Shown one piece after another: positions 19,897-28,211 of a stretch of 64,000 bases of DNA. The notes below the pieces were generated by a model. The model was not told where the DNA came from, made no database searches, and saw nothing but the letters and a program-made list of their open reading frames with translations. Every line of letters starts with the position of its first letter. Position 1 is the first letter of the stretch. The DNA comes from Arthrobacter globiformis (GTDB lineage Bacteria; Actinomycetota; Actinomycetes; Actinomycetales; Micrococcaceae), in NCBI RefSeq assembly GCF_030815865.1, contig NZ_JAUSXI010000001.1, forward strand, positions 3,224,001-3,288,000, read 5' to 3'. The position numbers and the translations under genes were made by a program.

Positions 19897-20307
19897 ATGC
19901 CTTCCACAACAGACCGTCCCGGAACACGGGCGGTTCCGGCCCTGACGGCCGCCGCAGCTGCGGCCGATTTCATCGTCATCCTGACGTTCGCTGCCATCGG
20001 CCGGGACGCACATGCACGAGGCGAATCAGTCATTGGAATCCTGTCCACCGCCTGGCCGTTCCTGGCCGGCGCAGCCGTGACCTGGCTGCTGCTGCGGCTC
20101 TGGCGGCGGCCGCTCGCGCTGTGGCCGGCCGGGGTGGCTGTGTGGCTGGGCACCGTGGCCATCGGAATGGCGCTGCGGGCGCTCACGGGACAGACGGTGG
20201 TCCTCCCATTTGTGATCGTGGCGCTGCTGAGCTTGGCGGTGTTCCTCCTCGGCTACCGCCTCATCGTCGCCATAATTCTCCGCCTGCGCGCCCGCCGCCG
20301 CGCCTGA
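19897..20307 (+). CDS. DUF3054 family membrane protein
   Basis: This 136-residue protein has four predicted membrane helices and a basic C-terminus (RLRARRRA). The pattern AADFIVILTFAAIGRDAHARGES, with the later TAWPFLAGAAVTW, is characteristic of DUF3054. Function unknown. A TAGGCT -10-like box ends 7 bp before the ATG, so the transcript is likely leaderless. In the same direction follows the Lrp-domain protein. Confidence 0.8.
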   Translation: MPSTTDRPGTRAVPALTAAAAAADFIVILTFAAIGRDAHARGESVIGILSTAWPFLAGAAVTWLLLRLWRRPLALWPAGVAVWLGTVAIGMALRALTGQTVVLPFVIVALLSLAVFLLGYRLIVAIILRLRARRRA

Positions 20308-20418
20308 CTCCTGCGGGGCGGCGCCGCCACGGGAGCAACCGACCGGCGCCCGCCCATGCACTGGACCGCCCATGTAATAGGCTGGCAGCACAGCTCAACA
20401 GATCCGGAAGGGTTCACA

Positions 20419-20700
20419 GTGATCACCGCATTCGTCCTGATCAAGACAGACGCCTCGCGCATCCCCGAAACGGCCGAGGAGATATCCTCCATTGACGGCA
20501 TCAGCGAGGTCTACTCCGTGACTGGCGAATGGGACCTGATCGCCGTCGCACGCGTATCCCAACACGAAGATCTGGCGGACGTCATCGCCGACAAGCTGTC
20601 CAAGGTCCCCGCCGTCGTGCACACCACCACCCACATCGCGTTCCGGGCTTACTCACAACATGACCTCGACGCCGCATTCGCGCTGGGGTTCGAGGAATAG
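20419..20700 (+). CDS. Lrp/AsnC ligand-binding (RAM) domain protein without HTH
   Basis: This 93-residue protein equals just the C-terminal ligand-binding domain of Lrp/AsnC regulators (ITAFVLIKTDASRIPETAEEI ... VTGEWDLIAVARVSQHEDLADVI). It lacks the DNA-binding half. Start is GTG, with GGAAGGG 7 bp upstream; a longer frame upstream is less likely. Such stand-alone domains form oligomers that bind amino acids. Its position next to trpD suggests a link to amino-acid sensing, but this is inference. Confidence 0.82.
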   Translation: MITAFVLIKTDASRIPETAEEISSIDGISEVYSVTGEWDLIAVARVSQHEDLADVIADKLSKVPAVVHTTTHIAFRAYSQHDLDAAFALGFEE

Positions 20701-20720
20701 CAGCACGCTAGGACGAGAGC

Positions 20721-20756
20721 AAAGAGGCCAGGCACCTGCGGGTGCCTGGCCTCTTT
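20721..20756. terminator. Bidirectional terminator between the Lrp-domain gene and trpD
   Basis: A perfect 16-bp stem (AAAGAGGCCAGGCACC and complement) with a TGCG loop is flanked by A-tract and T-tract. It can stop the plus-strand Lrp-domain gene and the minus-strand trpD. Confidence 0.88.
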
Positions 20757-20787
20757 GTTGTTCGATGTCTGAAGGCTGTTCGGAGCT

Positions 20788-21846
20788 CTAGGCCCGCGAG
20801 AGGCTGACCCACTTCTCGAGCACAGCAGCGGCTGCGCCGGAGCCGATGGATTCCGCAGCCCGGTCGAGGGCAAGCTTCATGCGGTCAGTGAGCGGACCGT
20901 CAGCCTGAAGGTCGTACGCCACCAGGCCCGCCGCCGCGTTCAGCAGGACTGCGTCCCGGACCGGCCCGGTTTCCCCGGCCAGGACATTGCGGACGACGGC
21001 GGCATTCGCCTGTGCGTCACCGCCGCGCAGCTGATCGACAGTCGCCTGACGGATCCCCAGGTCCCCCGGCGAGAAAGTCTGCTCTGTCACTTCGCCGCCG
21101 CGGATCTCCCACACAGTTGACGGCCCGGTGGTGGTCAGTTCGTCCAGGCCGTCGCTGCCCCGGAACACCAGGCCCCGGCTGCCGCGCCGCGCCAGGACGC
21201 CGGCCACGAGCGGCGCCATGCGGGCGTTCGCCACGCCTACTGCGGAGGCCTGCACCCGGGCGGGGTTGGTGAGGGGTCCCAGGAAGTTGAAGGCTGTGGG
21301 GATCGCGAGTTCGCGCCTGGGCACCGCGGTGTGGCGGAAGGACGGGTGGAAGACCTGGGCGAAGCAGAAGGTGATGCCCGCTTCCTCGGCGTTCCGGGCA
21401 ACATCGGCTATGGGGAGGTCGAGCCGCACCCCCAGCGCTTCCAGGACGTCCGCTGATCCCGACGACGACGACGCCGCGCGATTGCCGTGCTTAACCACCT
21501 TTGCGCCCGCTCCGGCACAGACCAGCGCGGCCATGGTGGAGATGTTGACAGTGTTGAGTTGGTCACCACCGGTGCCCACGATGTCCAGCTTTTCGCCAGT
21601 AATGGAGATCGGATTGGCATGAGCCACCATGGCGTCAACGAGCCCGGCAATCTCCTCCACCGTCTCGCCCTTGGCGCGCAGCGCCACCAGGAAACCGGCA
21701 ATCTGGACGGGCGTGGCGGCCCCCGACATGATGGTGTCCATGGCCCATGCCGTACTGTCCGCGCTCAGGTGTTCGCCGTTCAACAGTGCCGAGATGAGGC
21801 GCGGCCAGGTGTTGCCTACCGCCGGTACCGATACCTGTGAAGTCAC
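20788..21846 (-). CDS. trpD: Anthranilate phosphoribosyltransferase
   Basis: This 352-residue protein has the PRPP-binding GTGGD at residues 91-95, NTVNIST at 98-104 and [21 protein letters not shown] at 119-139, all diagnostic of TrpD. It transfers phosphoribose to anthranilate in tryptophan synthesis. It stands alone, divergent from ctaE, an arrangement conserved next to cytochrome genes in actinobacteria. No other trp gene is nearby. Confidence 0.95.
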   Translation of the reverse strand: MTSQVSVPAVGNTWPRLISALLNGEHLSADSTAWAMDTIMSGAATPVQIAGFLVALRAKGETVEEIAGLVDAMVAHANPISITGEKLDIVGTGGDQLNTVNISTMAALVCAGAGAKVVKHGNRAASSSSGSADVLEALGVRLDLPIADVARNAEEAGITFCFAQVFHPSFRHTAVPRRELAIPTAFNFLGPLTNPARVQASAVGVANARMAPLVAGVLARRGSRGLVFRGSDGLDELTTTGPSTVWEIRGGEVTEQTFSPGDLGIRQATVDQLRGGDAQANAAVVRNVLAGETGPVRDAVLLNAAAGLVAYDLQADGPLTDRMKLALDRAAESIGSGAAAAVLEKWVSLSRA

Positions 21847-21979
21847 CTCCTGATGCTATCGAGGTGCCCGTCGCAAAGACCAATATGAACGCCCCCGGGA
21901 ACTTTTCCGCGCGATTTCGCGTCTTTGTAGAAAAAGTCTCCGCAAAAGCCGGTTTGCGTTGGGCAAGCCGAAGTTTTAC

Positions 21980-21992
21980 AGACATAATGTCT
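21980..21992. promoter_or_regulatory. Palindrome at the ctaE start
   Basis: AGACAT-A-ATGTCT is a perfect inverted repeat ending 2 bp before the GTG of ctaE. The embedded TAATGT could be a -10 box of a leaderless or near-leaderless transcript, and no Shine-Dalgarno is visible. A regulator bound here would block expression of the ctaE-qcrCAB operon. Confidence 0.4.
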
Positions 21993-21994
21993 AT

Positions 21995-22633
21995 GTGACA
22001 TCTGCGACCCATGCCCCCAGTACCCCTGCGCACCCCACGCTGAACCGCCCGAATATGGTCTCTGTTGGGACCGTCGTCTGGCTCTCCAGCGAGTTGATGT
22101 TCTTCGCCGGTCTCTTCGCCATGTACTTCACACTCCGGTCCACCTCCGGCCAGATGTGGGCGGAAGAGACGGCCAAGCTCAACTTCCCCTTTGCGCTCGT
22201 TAACACGATCGTCCTCGTGGCAAGTTCCTTCACTTGCCAGATGGGCGTTTTCGCCGCCGAAAGGCTCCAGCCGCGACGCAGCGGCGGGCCGCTCCAGTTC
22301 ACCCGCTGGGGCATGAACGAATGGTTCACCCTGACCTTCCTCATGGGCTCCTTCTTCGTTGCCGGCCAGAGCACGGAATACGCCATGCTGGTCTCGGAGC
22401 ACGTTACGCTGTCCTCCAACGCCTACGGATCTGCCTTCTACATGACCACCGGCTTCCACGGCCTGCACGTCATCGGCGGCCTGGTCGCCTTCCTGCTCAT
22501 CATGGGCCGCTCCTTCGCCGCCAAGAAGTTCGGTCACTTCGAGGCGACCTCGGCAATTGTCACCTCTTACTACTGGCACTTCGTGGACGTCGTTTGGATT
22601 GGCCTCTTCCTAGTCATCTACGTCCTCCAGTAG
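21995..22633 (+). CDS. ctaE: Cytochrome c oxidase subunit III
   Basis: This 212-residue protein has five predicted helices and family landmarks [15 protein letters not shown] and [12 protein letters not shown], with the terminal [20 protein letters not shown] chose the GTG at 21995, giving [11 protein letters not shown] as in related proteins, not an earlier in-frame codon. It is a core subunit of the aa3 oxidase. As usual in actinobacteria, it is the first gene of the ctaE-qcrC-qcrA-qcrB operon, feeding the bc1-aa3 supercomplex. Confidence 0.95.
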   Translation: MTSATHAPSTPAHPTLNRPNMVSVGTVVWLSSELMFFAGLFAMYFTLRSTSGQMWAEETAKLNFPFALVNTIVLVASSFTCQMGVFAAERLQPRRSGGPLQFTRWGMNEWFTLTFLMGSFFVAGQSTEYAMLVSEHVTLSSNAYGSAFYMTTGFHGLHVIGGLVAFLLIMGRSFAAKKFGHFEATSAIVTSYYWHFVDVVWIGLFLVIYVLQ

Positions 22634-22721
22634 GCCAGTACTTTTCTCCCTCTTTCTAAGAGAACGAATTTCAAGAAGCGGCTCACGGAGCCGACGCACG
22701 ATCGAATAAAGGAACCACCAC

Positions 22722-23510
22722 GTGAAGGCACTCTCGCAGAAGCGACGTCACCCACTGGCAGCAATAGCCCTGCTGTTGATGGGCCTCCTCCTCACTGGTG
22801 GGCTGTACGCCGTTGCCACCACCGTCAACGAGGCCAAAGCCAGCACTGCAGACTTCACCGCCAGCGATACCCAGGAAGGCCAGAAGCTCTTCGAAGCCAA
22901 CTGCGCCACCTGCCACGGCATGGGTGCCAGCGGAACGCAGGACGGTCCCTCCCTGGCTGGCGTCGGCGCCGCCGCTGTTGACTTCCAGGTCGGCACCGGC
23001 CGCATGCCCATGCAGATGAACGGCCCCCAGGCCTACAAGAAGCCGGCTCAGTTCAACGACACCCAGACCCACCAGCTGGCCGCATACGTCGCCTCGCTGG
23101 GCGCAGGTCCGGCCATCCCGGCCGAGGAATTGCTCGATGAGAAGGGCAACGCCGCCGAGGGTGGCGAGCTGTTCCGTGTGAACTGCGCCATGTGCCACAA
23201 CGCTGCAGCAGCGGGCGGTGCACTTACTCGGGGCAAGTTCGCCCCTGCCCTGGCCGACGTCTCGGGCAAGCACATCTACGAAGCAATGGCCACCGGGCCG
23301 CAGAACATGCCGGTGTTCAACGACTCGAACATCTCCCCCGAAGGCAAACGCGACATCATCACCTTCCTGAAGCAGATTGAATCCAACGGCTCCCCGGGCG
23401 GCGCAGACCTGGGCGCACTTGGTCCAGTTGCTGAGGGCCTGTTCGTGTGGATCGCCGGCCTGGGCGTCATCATCGCCTTCACCATCTGGCTGACGTCCCG
23501 CACGTCCTAG
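22722..23510 (+). CDS. qcrC: Cytochrome bc1 complex diheme cytochrome c subunit
   Basis: This 262-residue protein starts with a GTG. An N-terminal membrane segment (residues 11-32) precedes two c-type heme sites, CATCHG at 61-66 and CAMCHN at 155-160. A C-terminal membrane anchor (VWIAGLGVIIAFTIWL) follows. The duplicated heme domain replaces both cytochrome c1 and soluble cytochrome c in actinobacteria, passing electrons to the CuA centre of CtaC. It lies between ctaE and qcrA. Confidence 0.95.
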   Translation: MKALSQKRRHPLAAIALLLMGLLLTGGLYAVATTVNEAKASTADFTASDTQEGQKLFEANCATCHGMGASGTQDGPSLAGVGAAAVDFQVGTGRMPMQMNGPQAYKKPAQFNDTQTHQLAAYVASLGAGPAIPAEELLDEKGNAAEGGELFRVNCAMCHNAAAAGGALTRGKFAPALADVSGKHIYEAMATGPQNMPVFNDSNISPEGKRDIITFLKQIESNGSPGGADLGALGPVAEGLFVWIAGLGVIIAFTIWLTSRTS

Positions 23511-23610
23511 CCAAACCAGGCACAACAAGAACGTCCTGCTGATTGCACAGCAGGTTTGGAACTGAACATAACTCGGCAAAGGCCGAGACGAGAGAAGGAT
23601 GAGGCGAATC

Positions 23611-24681
23611 ATGGGCAACCATAGTGACGGCAGTCCGAACCACTCGGGCACCGTAGCTACGGCTGGTCAGCATGAGGTGGAGAAATTCCAGGATCCTGGA
23701 CTTCCCCCGCACCGCTTGCGCCTGGCTGACACGGACCCGAAGGCCGCCAAGCGGGCAGAACGGCAGGTTGCTGCACTGTTCGCGACCTCAGTTGTTGGCA
23801 CCGTGATCTTCCTGGTGGCGTACTTCGCCATCGACCTGGGAGACGACTCAAGCATTGCCACCATCCGGCTGCAGAATGCGCTGCTCGGCATAGGCACGGC
23901 GTTCGCCATGCTCGGCATCGGCACCGGTATCGTGCACTGGGCCAAGGCTCTGATGCCGGACCACGAAGTCTCCGAGGAACGCCACGCGATCCGCACCGAG
24001 GACGACCGCCAGGCTGCGGTCCGCATTGTTGACGACATTGTGGAGGAAACGGGCATCAAGCGCCGTCCCCTCATCCGCAACACCCTGCTTGGCGCCGTGG
24101 CACTGGCACCCCTGCCCGCCCTCGCCGTCTTCGGCGACCTGGGACCGCGCCCGGACGACAAGCTGGCGCACACCATGTGGGCCCCGACGGACGGCAAGCT
24201 CAAGCGCCTCACCCGCGACCCCGATGGAACCCCCATCAAGGCCTCGGACGTCACCATCGGTTCGGCCTTCCACGTCATCCCGGAAGGCCTCAATGAACTG
24301 CACGAAGGCAAGCTCAACGAGAAGGCCAAGGCCGTCGTTCTGCTGATGCGCCTCGACCCGGCCTCGCTTAACCCCTCCGCGGGACGCGAAAACTGGGGCT
24401 ACAACGGCATCGTTGCCTACTCCAAGATCTGCACCCACGTTGGCTGCCCTGTTGCCCTCTACGAGCAGCAGACGCACCACCTGCTGTGCCCGTGCCACCA
24501 GTCAACCTTCGACCTGACCCAGGAATGCAAGGTTATCTTCGGCCCGGCCAGCCGCCCGCTCCCCCAGCTGCCCATCGCGGTTGACGATGAGGGCTACCTG
24601 GTCGCCACCAGCGACTTCAACGAACCTGTAGGACCAAGTTACTGGGAGCGTGATGAGCATGAGCGCAGCATCAACAGCTGA
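23611..24681 (+). CDS. qcrA: Cytochrome bc1 complex Rieske iron-sulfur subunit
   Basis: This protein of about 356 residues has three predicted N-terminal helices, an actinobacterial feature. The Rieske 2Fe-2S ligands are CTHVGC and CPCHQSTFD in the C-terminal part. An ATG at 23599 is also open, but the ATG at 23611 has GAGG at better spacing. The last 32 bp overlap qcrB, coupling their translation. It transfers electrons from menaquinol to the cytochrome c subunit. Confidence 0.95.
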   Translation: MGNHSDGSPNHSGTVATAGQHEVEKFQDPGLPPHRLRLADTDPKAAKRAERQVAALFATSVVGTVIFLVAYFAIDLGDDSSIATIRLQNALLGIGTAFAMLGIGTGIVHWAKALMPDHEVSEERHAIRTEDDRQAAVRIVDDIVEETGIKRRPLIRNTLLGAVALAPLPALAVFGDLGPRPDDKLAHTMWAPTDGKLKRLTRDPDGTPIKASDVTIGSAFHVIPEGLNELHEGKLNEKAKAVVLLMRLDPASLNPSAGRENWGYNGIVAYSKICTHVGCPVALYEQQTHHLLCPCHQSTFDLTQECKVIFGPASRPLPQLPIAVDDEGYLVATSDFNEPVGPSYWERDEHERSINS

Positions 24682-26329
24682 AGCCCCCGCCTACGTAGCC
24701 AACACTAAAGTCGGACGCTTTACTGACTTCGTCGACGAGCGCGTCGGCGGATCCGGAATCCTCCGCGAATTCGGCCGCAAGGTATTCCCGGACCACTGGT
24801 CCTTCATGTTTGGCGAGGTGGCGCTGTACTCCTTCGTCATCCTGCTGCTCTCGGGAACGTTCCTGACGTTCTTCTTCGATCCGTCCATGGCTGAGACGCA
24901 CTACGCCGGCTCCTACACGCCACTGAAGAACGTCGAAATGTCCGTCGCATACAGTTCGTCGCTGGACATCTCCTTTGACGTCCGCGGCGGCCTGTTCATG
25001 CGCCAGGTCCACCACTGGGCAGCGCTGCTGTTCGTGGCCTCCGTGGCCGTGCACATGCTCCGGGTGTTCTTCACCGGCGCGTTCCGCAAGCCCCGTGAAA
25101 TGAACTGGGTAGTGGGCGGTGTCCTGCTGATCCTGGCCATGGCTGCCGGCTTCACTGGCTACTCCCTCCCCGACGACCTGCTGTCCGGTAACGGCCTGCG
25201 CATCATTGACGGCGTCATCAAGTCGATCCCCGTGATCGGCACGTACATCTCCTTCTTCCTGTTCGGTGGAGAATTCCCCGGCACGGTCATCATCAGCCGC
25301 CTCTACACGCTGCACATCCTGCTCGTGCCGGCACTGATCCTGCTCATGATCGTCGTGCACCTCTTCATGGTTGTCGTGCACAAGCACACGCAGTACCCCG
25401 GCCCGGGACGTAACGACCGCAACGTCGTCGGCTACCCCCTCGGCCCGGTCTACGCTGCGAAGGCCGGCGGATTCTTCTTCATCGTCTTCGGTGTGATTGC
25501 GCTCATGGCCGGGTTCTTCACCATCAACCCGATCTGGAACTACGGACCGTACGACCCCTCCCCCGTGTCCGCAGGCACCCAGCCTGACTGGTACATCGGC
25601 TTCGTCGACGGTGCCCTGCGCCTGATGCCAGGTGTGGTCAGCGGCCTCCACTTCGAATACATCATCTTTGGCCACGTCCTCACGCTGAATGTCCTGCTTC
25701 CGGCACTTGTTCCGGCTGGCATCATCTTTACCGTGCTGTTCACCTACCCGTGGATCGAGCGCTGGATCACCAAGGACAACCGGGAGCACCACGTGCTGGA
25801 CCGTCCCCGGAACGCGCCCACGCGTACCGCGATCGGTGTAGCCGGCTTCACGTGGTACAGCGTGATGTGGGCCGCCGCCGGTTCGGACCTCATCGCCACG
25901 CACTTCCACGTGGCACTGAACGACGTCACGTACTGGCTGCGTGCACTGTTCTTCGTAGGCCCGTTCATCGCTTTCGCCGTCACCAAGCGCGTGGCCCTGG
26001 CCCTGCAGCGCAAGGACCGCGAAATCGCCCTCCACGGCCGCGAGACCGGACGCATTGTCCGCCTCCCGCACGGTGAGTTCATTGAGGTGCACGCTCCGCT
26101 CGACGAGTACAAGCGTTACAAGCTGGTTGGCTTCGAGTCGCTCGCACCGCTTCCGGCCCAGCCGAACGAGCACGGCGTGGTCACCCGCAAGGAAAACCGC
26201 CGCGCCAAGCTGTCCCGCTGGTTCTTCGAGGACAGGGTTGCTCCGGCAACGCCTGCCGAGCTGGAAGCCAGCCACGGCCACCACGAAGCCGTTGAAGCCG
26301 GCGAGGGACAGAAGACCCTCAGCCACTAG
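24650..26329 (+). CDS. qcrB: Cytochrome bc1 complex cytochrome b subunit
   Basis: This 559-residue membrane protein has typical b-heme helices (FMRQVHHWAALLFVASVAVHMLRVFF and LHILLVPALILLMIVVHLFMVV). The Qo-site PEWY equivalent appears as PDWYIG in TQPDWYIGFVDGALR. The long cytosolic C-terminus (about 130 residues) is an actinobacterial extension. GTG at 24650 and ATG at 24653 are adjacent possible starts, inside the end of qcrA. It oxidises menaquinol. Confidence 0.95.
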   Translation: MMSMSAASTAEAPAYVANTKVGRFTDFVDERVGGSGILREFGRKVFPDHWSFMFGEVALYSFVILLLSGTFLTFFFDPSMAETHYAGSYTPLKNVEMSVAYSSSLDISFDVRGGLFMRQVHHWAALLFVASVAVHMLRVFFTGAFRKPREMNWVVGGVLLILAMAAGFTGYSLPDDLLSGNGLRIIDGVIKSIPVIGTYISFFLFGGEFPGTVIISRLYTLHILLVPALILLMIVVHLFMVVVHKHTQYPGPGRNDRNVVGYPLGPVYAAKAGGFFFIVFGVIALMAGFFTINPIWNYGPYDPSPVSAGTQPDWYIGFVDGALRLMPGVVSGLHFEYIIFGHVLTLNVLLPALVPAGIIFTVLFTYPWIERWITKDNREHHVLDRPRNAPTRTAIGVAGFTWYSVMWAAAGSDLIATHFHVALNDVTYWLRALFFVGPFIAFAVTKRVALALQRKDREIALHGRETGRIVRLPHGEFIEVHAPLDEYKRYKLVGFESLAPLPAQPNEHGVVTRKENRRAKLSRWFFEDRVAPATPAELEASHGHHEAVEAGEGQKTLSH

Positions 26330-26361
26330 GAAGCTAGGCAGCAGCGCTTCACCCAGGCACC

Positions 26362-26405
26362 ATACAGAAAAGGCCCGGTCCATCAGGACCGGGCCTTTTC
26401 TGTAT
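26362..26405. terminator. Bidirectional terminator after qcrB
   Basis: A perfect 20-bp stem (26362-26381 with 26386-26405) and an ATCA loop are flanked by A and T tracts. It closes the ctaE-qcrCAB operon and also lies downstream of the convergent GntR gene. Confidence 0.92.
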
Positions 26406-26462
26406 GCGCATTCTGTTCGCCAAACGGGATGTTGATCCAGAAGCAATCGGCAGCCAGCCAGT

Positions 26463-27254
26463 CTACTGCTGCCGGTAACCCGACGCGTAGTTGCGGGTGG
26501 GCCGGACGCCGGGCCGCTGCAGTGGCACCCATAGCTTGTACCGGTCGGCGCGGTAATAGGACACCGAGTAGTCCACCATCGACCTGGCGACGAAGGCATG
26601 CCGCTGGATCTTCAGCAGCGGCGCACCGATTTCAACGTTGAGCAGCCGAGCGGTGGAGGGCGATGCAGCCGTGGCCTCAATCATGTCCTCGCCCCATTCC
26701 ATGACCAGGCCGAACTGTTCGCTGAGGACGTTATACAGCGATGTCGGCGGCTCACCGTCGAGCAGCCCCGGGACCCGGTGGGCCGGGATGAAGTTCTCAT
26801 CCACGCTCATTGGCTCGTTATCGGCCAGCAGGAGGCGCCGGAAGCGCACCAGGGGTGTTCCCTCCTCCAGCTGAAGTTCGCGGGCCAGGAAGGCGCTGGC
26901 GGCGATCTGCTCAAAGCTCAGCACCTTCGCAGCCGGCACCATGCCGCGGCGCTGCATCTCCTCGCTGTAGGAGGTCAGCTTGACCTGGAGGTCCAGCTTC
27001 GGTTTCCGGACGAAGGTGCCCAGCCCGACCACCCGCTCGATGACTTCCTCCCCCACCAGGGCGTCGATGGCCTGCCGGACGGTCATCCTGGCCAGGCCGA
27101 AACGTTCGGCCAGGTCACGTTCGGAGGGCAGCGCCGAGCCTGGCGGGCAGGACGTCGCGATGTAGGTCCTGAGGATCTCACGGAGCTGAACGTAGATCGG
27201 CGTCCCGCTGGTCCTGTCGATTTCGCCGGCAATCCCGGCCACGTTAGCCGCCAC
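26463..27254 (-). CDS. GntR family regulator with UTRA domain (DasR-like)
   Basis: This 263-residue protein has an N-terminal GntR winged helix (PIYVQLREILRTYI ... LPSERDLAERFGLARMTVRQAIDALV) and a C-terminal UTRA ligand domain (residues about 95-250). This is the HutC/DasR subfamily. It is divergent from ptsH, and a palindrome almost identical to the DasR site lies between them. In Streptomyces, DasR senses glucosamine-6-phosphate and controls PTS and chitin genes. A similar role is a well-supported inference here. Confidence 0.88.
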   Translation of the reverse strand: MAANVAGIAGEIDRTSGTPIYVQLREILRTYIATSCPPGSALPSERDLAERFGLARMTVRQAIDALVGEEVIERVVGLGTFVRKPKLDLQVKLTSYSEEMQRRGMVPAAKVLSFEQIAASAFLARELQLEEGTPLVRFRRLLLADNEPMSVDENFIPAHRVPGLLDGEPPTSLYNVLSEQFGLVMEWGEDMIEATAASPSTARLLNVEIGAPLLKIQRHAFVARSMVDYSVSYYRADRYKLWVPLQRPGVRPTRNYASGYRQQ

Positions 27255-27307
27255 TGCGGCCGCTCCTATATTGCATGCTCACAGTTCAAGGGTAAGCCAA
27301 CCCGGCC

Positions 27308-27323
27308 ACAGGTCTAGACCAGG
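27308..27323. promoter_or_regulatory. DasR-like operator (dre) upstream of ptsH
   Basis: ACAGGTCTAGACCAGG matches the Streptomyces DasR-responsive element ACTGGTCTAGACCAGT at 14 of 16 positions, and its GGTCTAGACC core is perfectly palindromic. It lies 54 bp from the GntR start and 114 bp from the ptsH start, so it may serve autoregulation and PTS control. Confidence 0.75.
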
Positions 27324-27338
27324 TCCGTCCCCGGCGGA

Positions 27339-27367
27339 TTGACAGCACAGGGGGCCGATATTCTTAA
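27339..27367 (+). promoter_or_regulatory. Candidate ptsH promoter
   Basis: A consensus -35 hexamer TTGACA (27339-27344) is followed by a weak -10 region around TATTCTTAA at 27359-27367. It lies 16 bp downstream of the DasR-like site, so a bound regulator could affect it. The -10 assignment is uncertain. Confidence 0.45.
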
Positions 27368-27436
27368 GGACGAACAAATGGAAAGACGACGGCGGCTTCC
27401 CACAAGTGCCGGCCCGTCCAAGACGAAGGAGTCCAG

Positions 27437-27730
27437 TTGCCCGTTCGTAAGGCAATAGTTTCTGCGGCCGTCGGCCTACACGCCAGGCCGGCAGCTGTGT
27501 TTGTCCGTGCGGTCACGGAGACAGGGTTACCCGTGACCATCCGCAAGGAAGGTATTGACGCCGTGGACGCCCGCTCCCTGCTGGAGGTCATGACTGCCGA
27601 CTTCAACTGCGGCTGCGAAGTCGAACTGGCGGTCAAGGAATCAGCCCTGCCAACGGGCAGGAGCCTGGGAGAAGCCGAGGCTGCACTCTCGGGTCTCGTC
27701 GAGCTGCTGGCGTCGCAGAGAGCCAGCTGA
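27437..27730 (+). CDS. ptsH: HPr phosphocarrier protein of the PTS
   Basis: This 97-residue protein has the active-site His15 in VGLHARPAA and the regulatory Ser47 region VDARSLLEVM. HPr accepts phosphate from enzyme I and passes it to sugar-specific EIIA. Translation starts at TTG, preceded by AAGGAG. Enzyme I and EII genes are not in the window. The DasR-like site upstream suggests control by amino-sugar availability. Confidence 0.93.
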   Translation: MPVRKAIVSAAVGLHARPAAVFVRAVTETGLPVTIRKEGIDAVDARSLLEVMTADFNCGCEVELAVKESALPTGRSLGEAEAALSGLVELLASQRAS

Positions 27731-27747
27731 GGCCAGCTCAATACAGG

Positions 27748-27796
27748 AAGAACGACGGCGGGCCCCACCTAAAAGGTGGGGCCCGCCGTCGTTCTT
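27748..27796. terminator. Bidirectional terminator between ptsH and ctaF
   Basis: A perfect 23-bp GC-rich stem (27748-27770 with 27774-27796) with an AAA loop sits in the convergent gap. It is among the strongest hairpins in the window. Confidence 0.9.
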
Positions 27797-27809
27797 GGTA
27801 CTGAAACGC

Positions 27810-28211
27810 TTAGTGTGCGTGGTCGCCGCGGCTGTACTCGTAGACCCAGCCCACGAGGGCCACCAGCGCCATACCACCGGCGATGAAGACGATCCAGAAA
27901 CCTACAGCCAGGCCGAGGAATCCTGCTGCGCAGGACAGGCCCAGGACCAGCGGCCACCAGCTCCAGGGGCTGAAATGGCCCTGTTCGCCGGCGCCTTCGT
28001 GGATTTCCGCGTCTGCACGGTCCTCGGGACGCATGCCCACGCGCTTGCCGGTGAAGCCCAGGTAGGCACCGATCATGCCCGCCAGGCCACCCACCAGGAG
28101 GATGCCCAGGGTGCCGACCCACTCAGACCAGTTGGTGAGGAAGCCGTAGATGATGGAAATCGGAACGAAGAAGAAAACTCCTGCTCCAAAAATCCATGAC
28201 TCGATTCTCAT
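27810..28211 (-). CDS. ctaF: Actinobacterial cytochrome c oxidase subunit IV
   Basis: This 133-residue protein has four predicted helices. The start [23 protein letters not shown] and the central [16 protein letters not shown] are typical of actinobacterial CtaF. It is a small structural subunit of the aa3 oxidase. Its ATG overlaps the ctaD stop by 4 bp, so the three ctaCDF genes form one operon. Confidence 0.93.
   Translation of the reverse strand: MRIESWIFGAGVFFFVPISIIYGFLTNWSEWVGTLGILLVGGLAGMIGAYLGFTGKRVGMRPEDRADAEIHEGAGEQGHFSPWSWWPLVLGLSCAAGFLGLAVGFWIVFIAGGMALVALVGWVYEYSRGDHAH

Noticed and set aside
24671..26599. 642-codon antisense frame over qcrB
   Set aside because: Shadow of the cytochrome b gene caused by high GC content; it also runs through the terminator.
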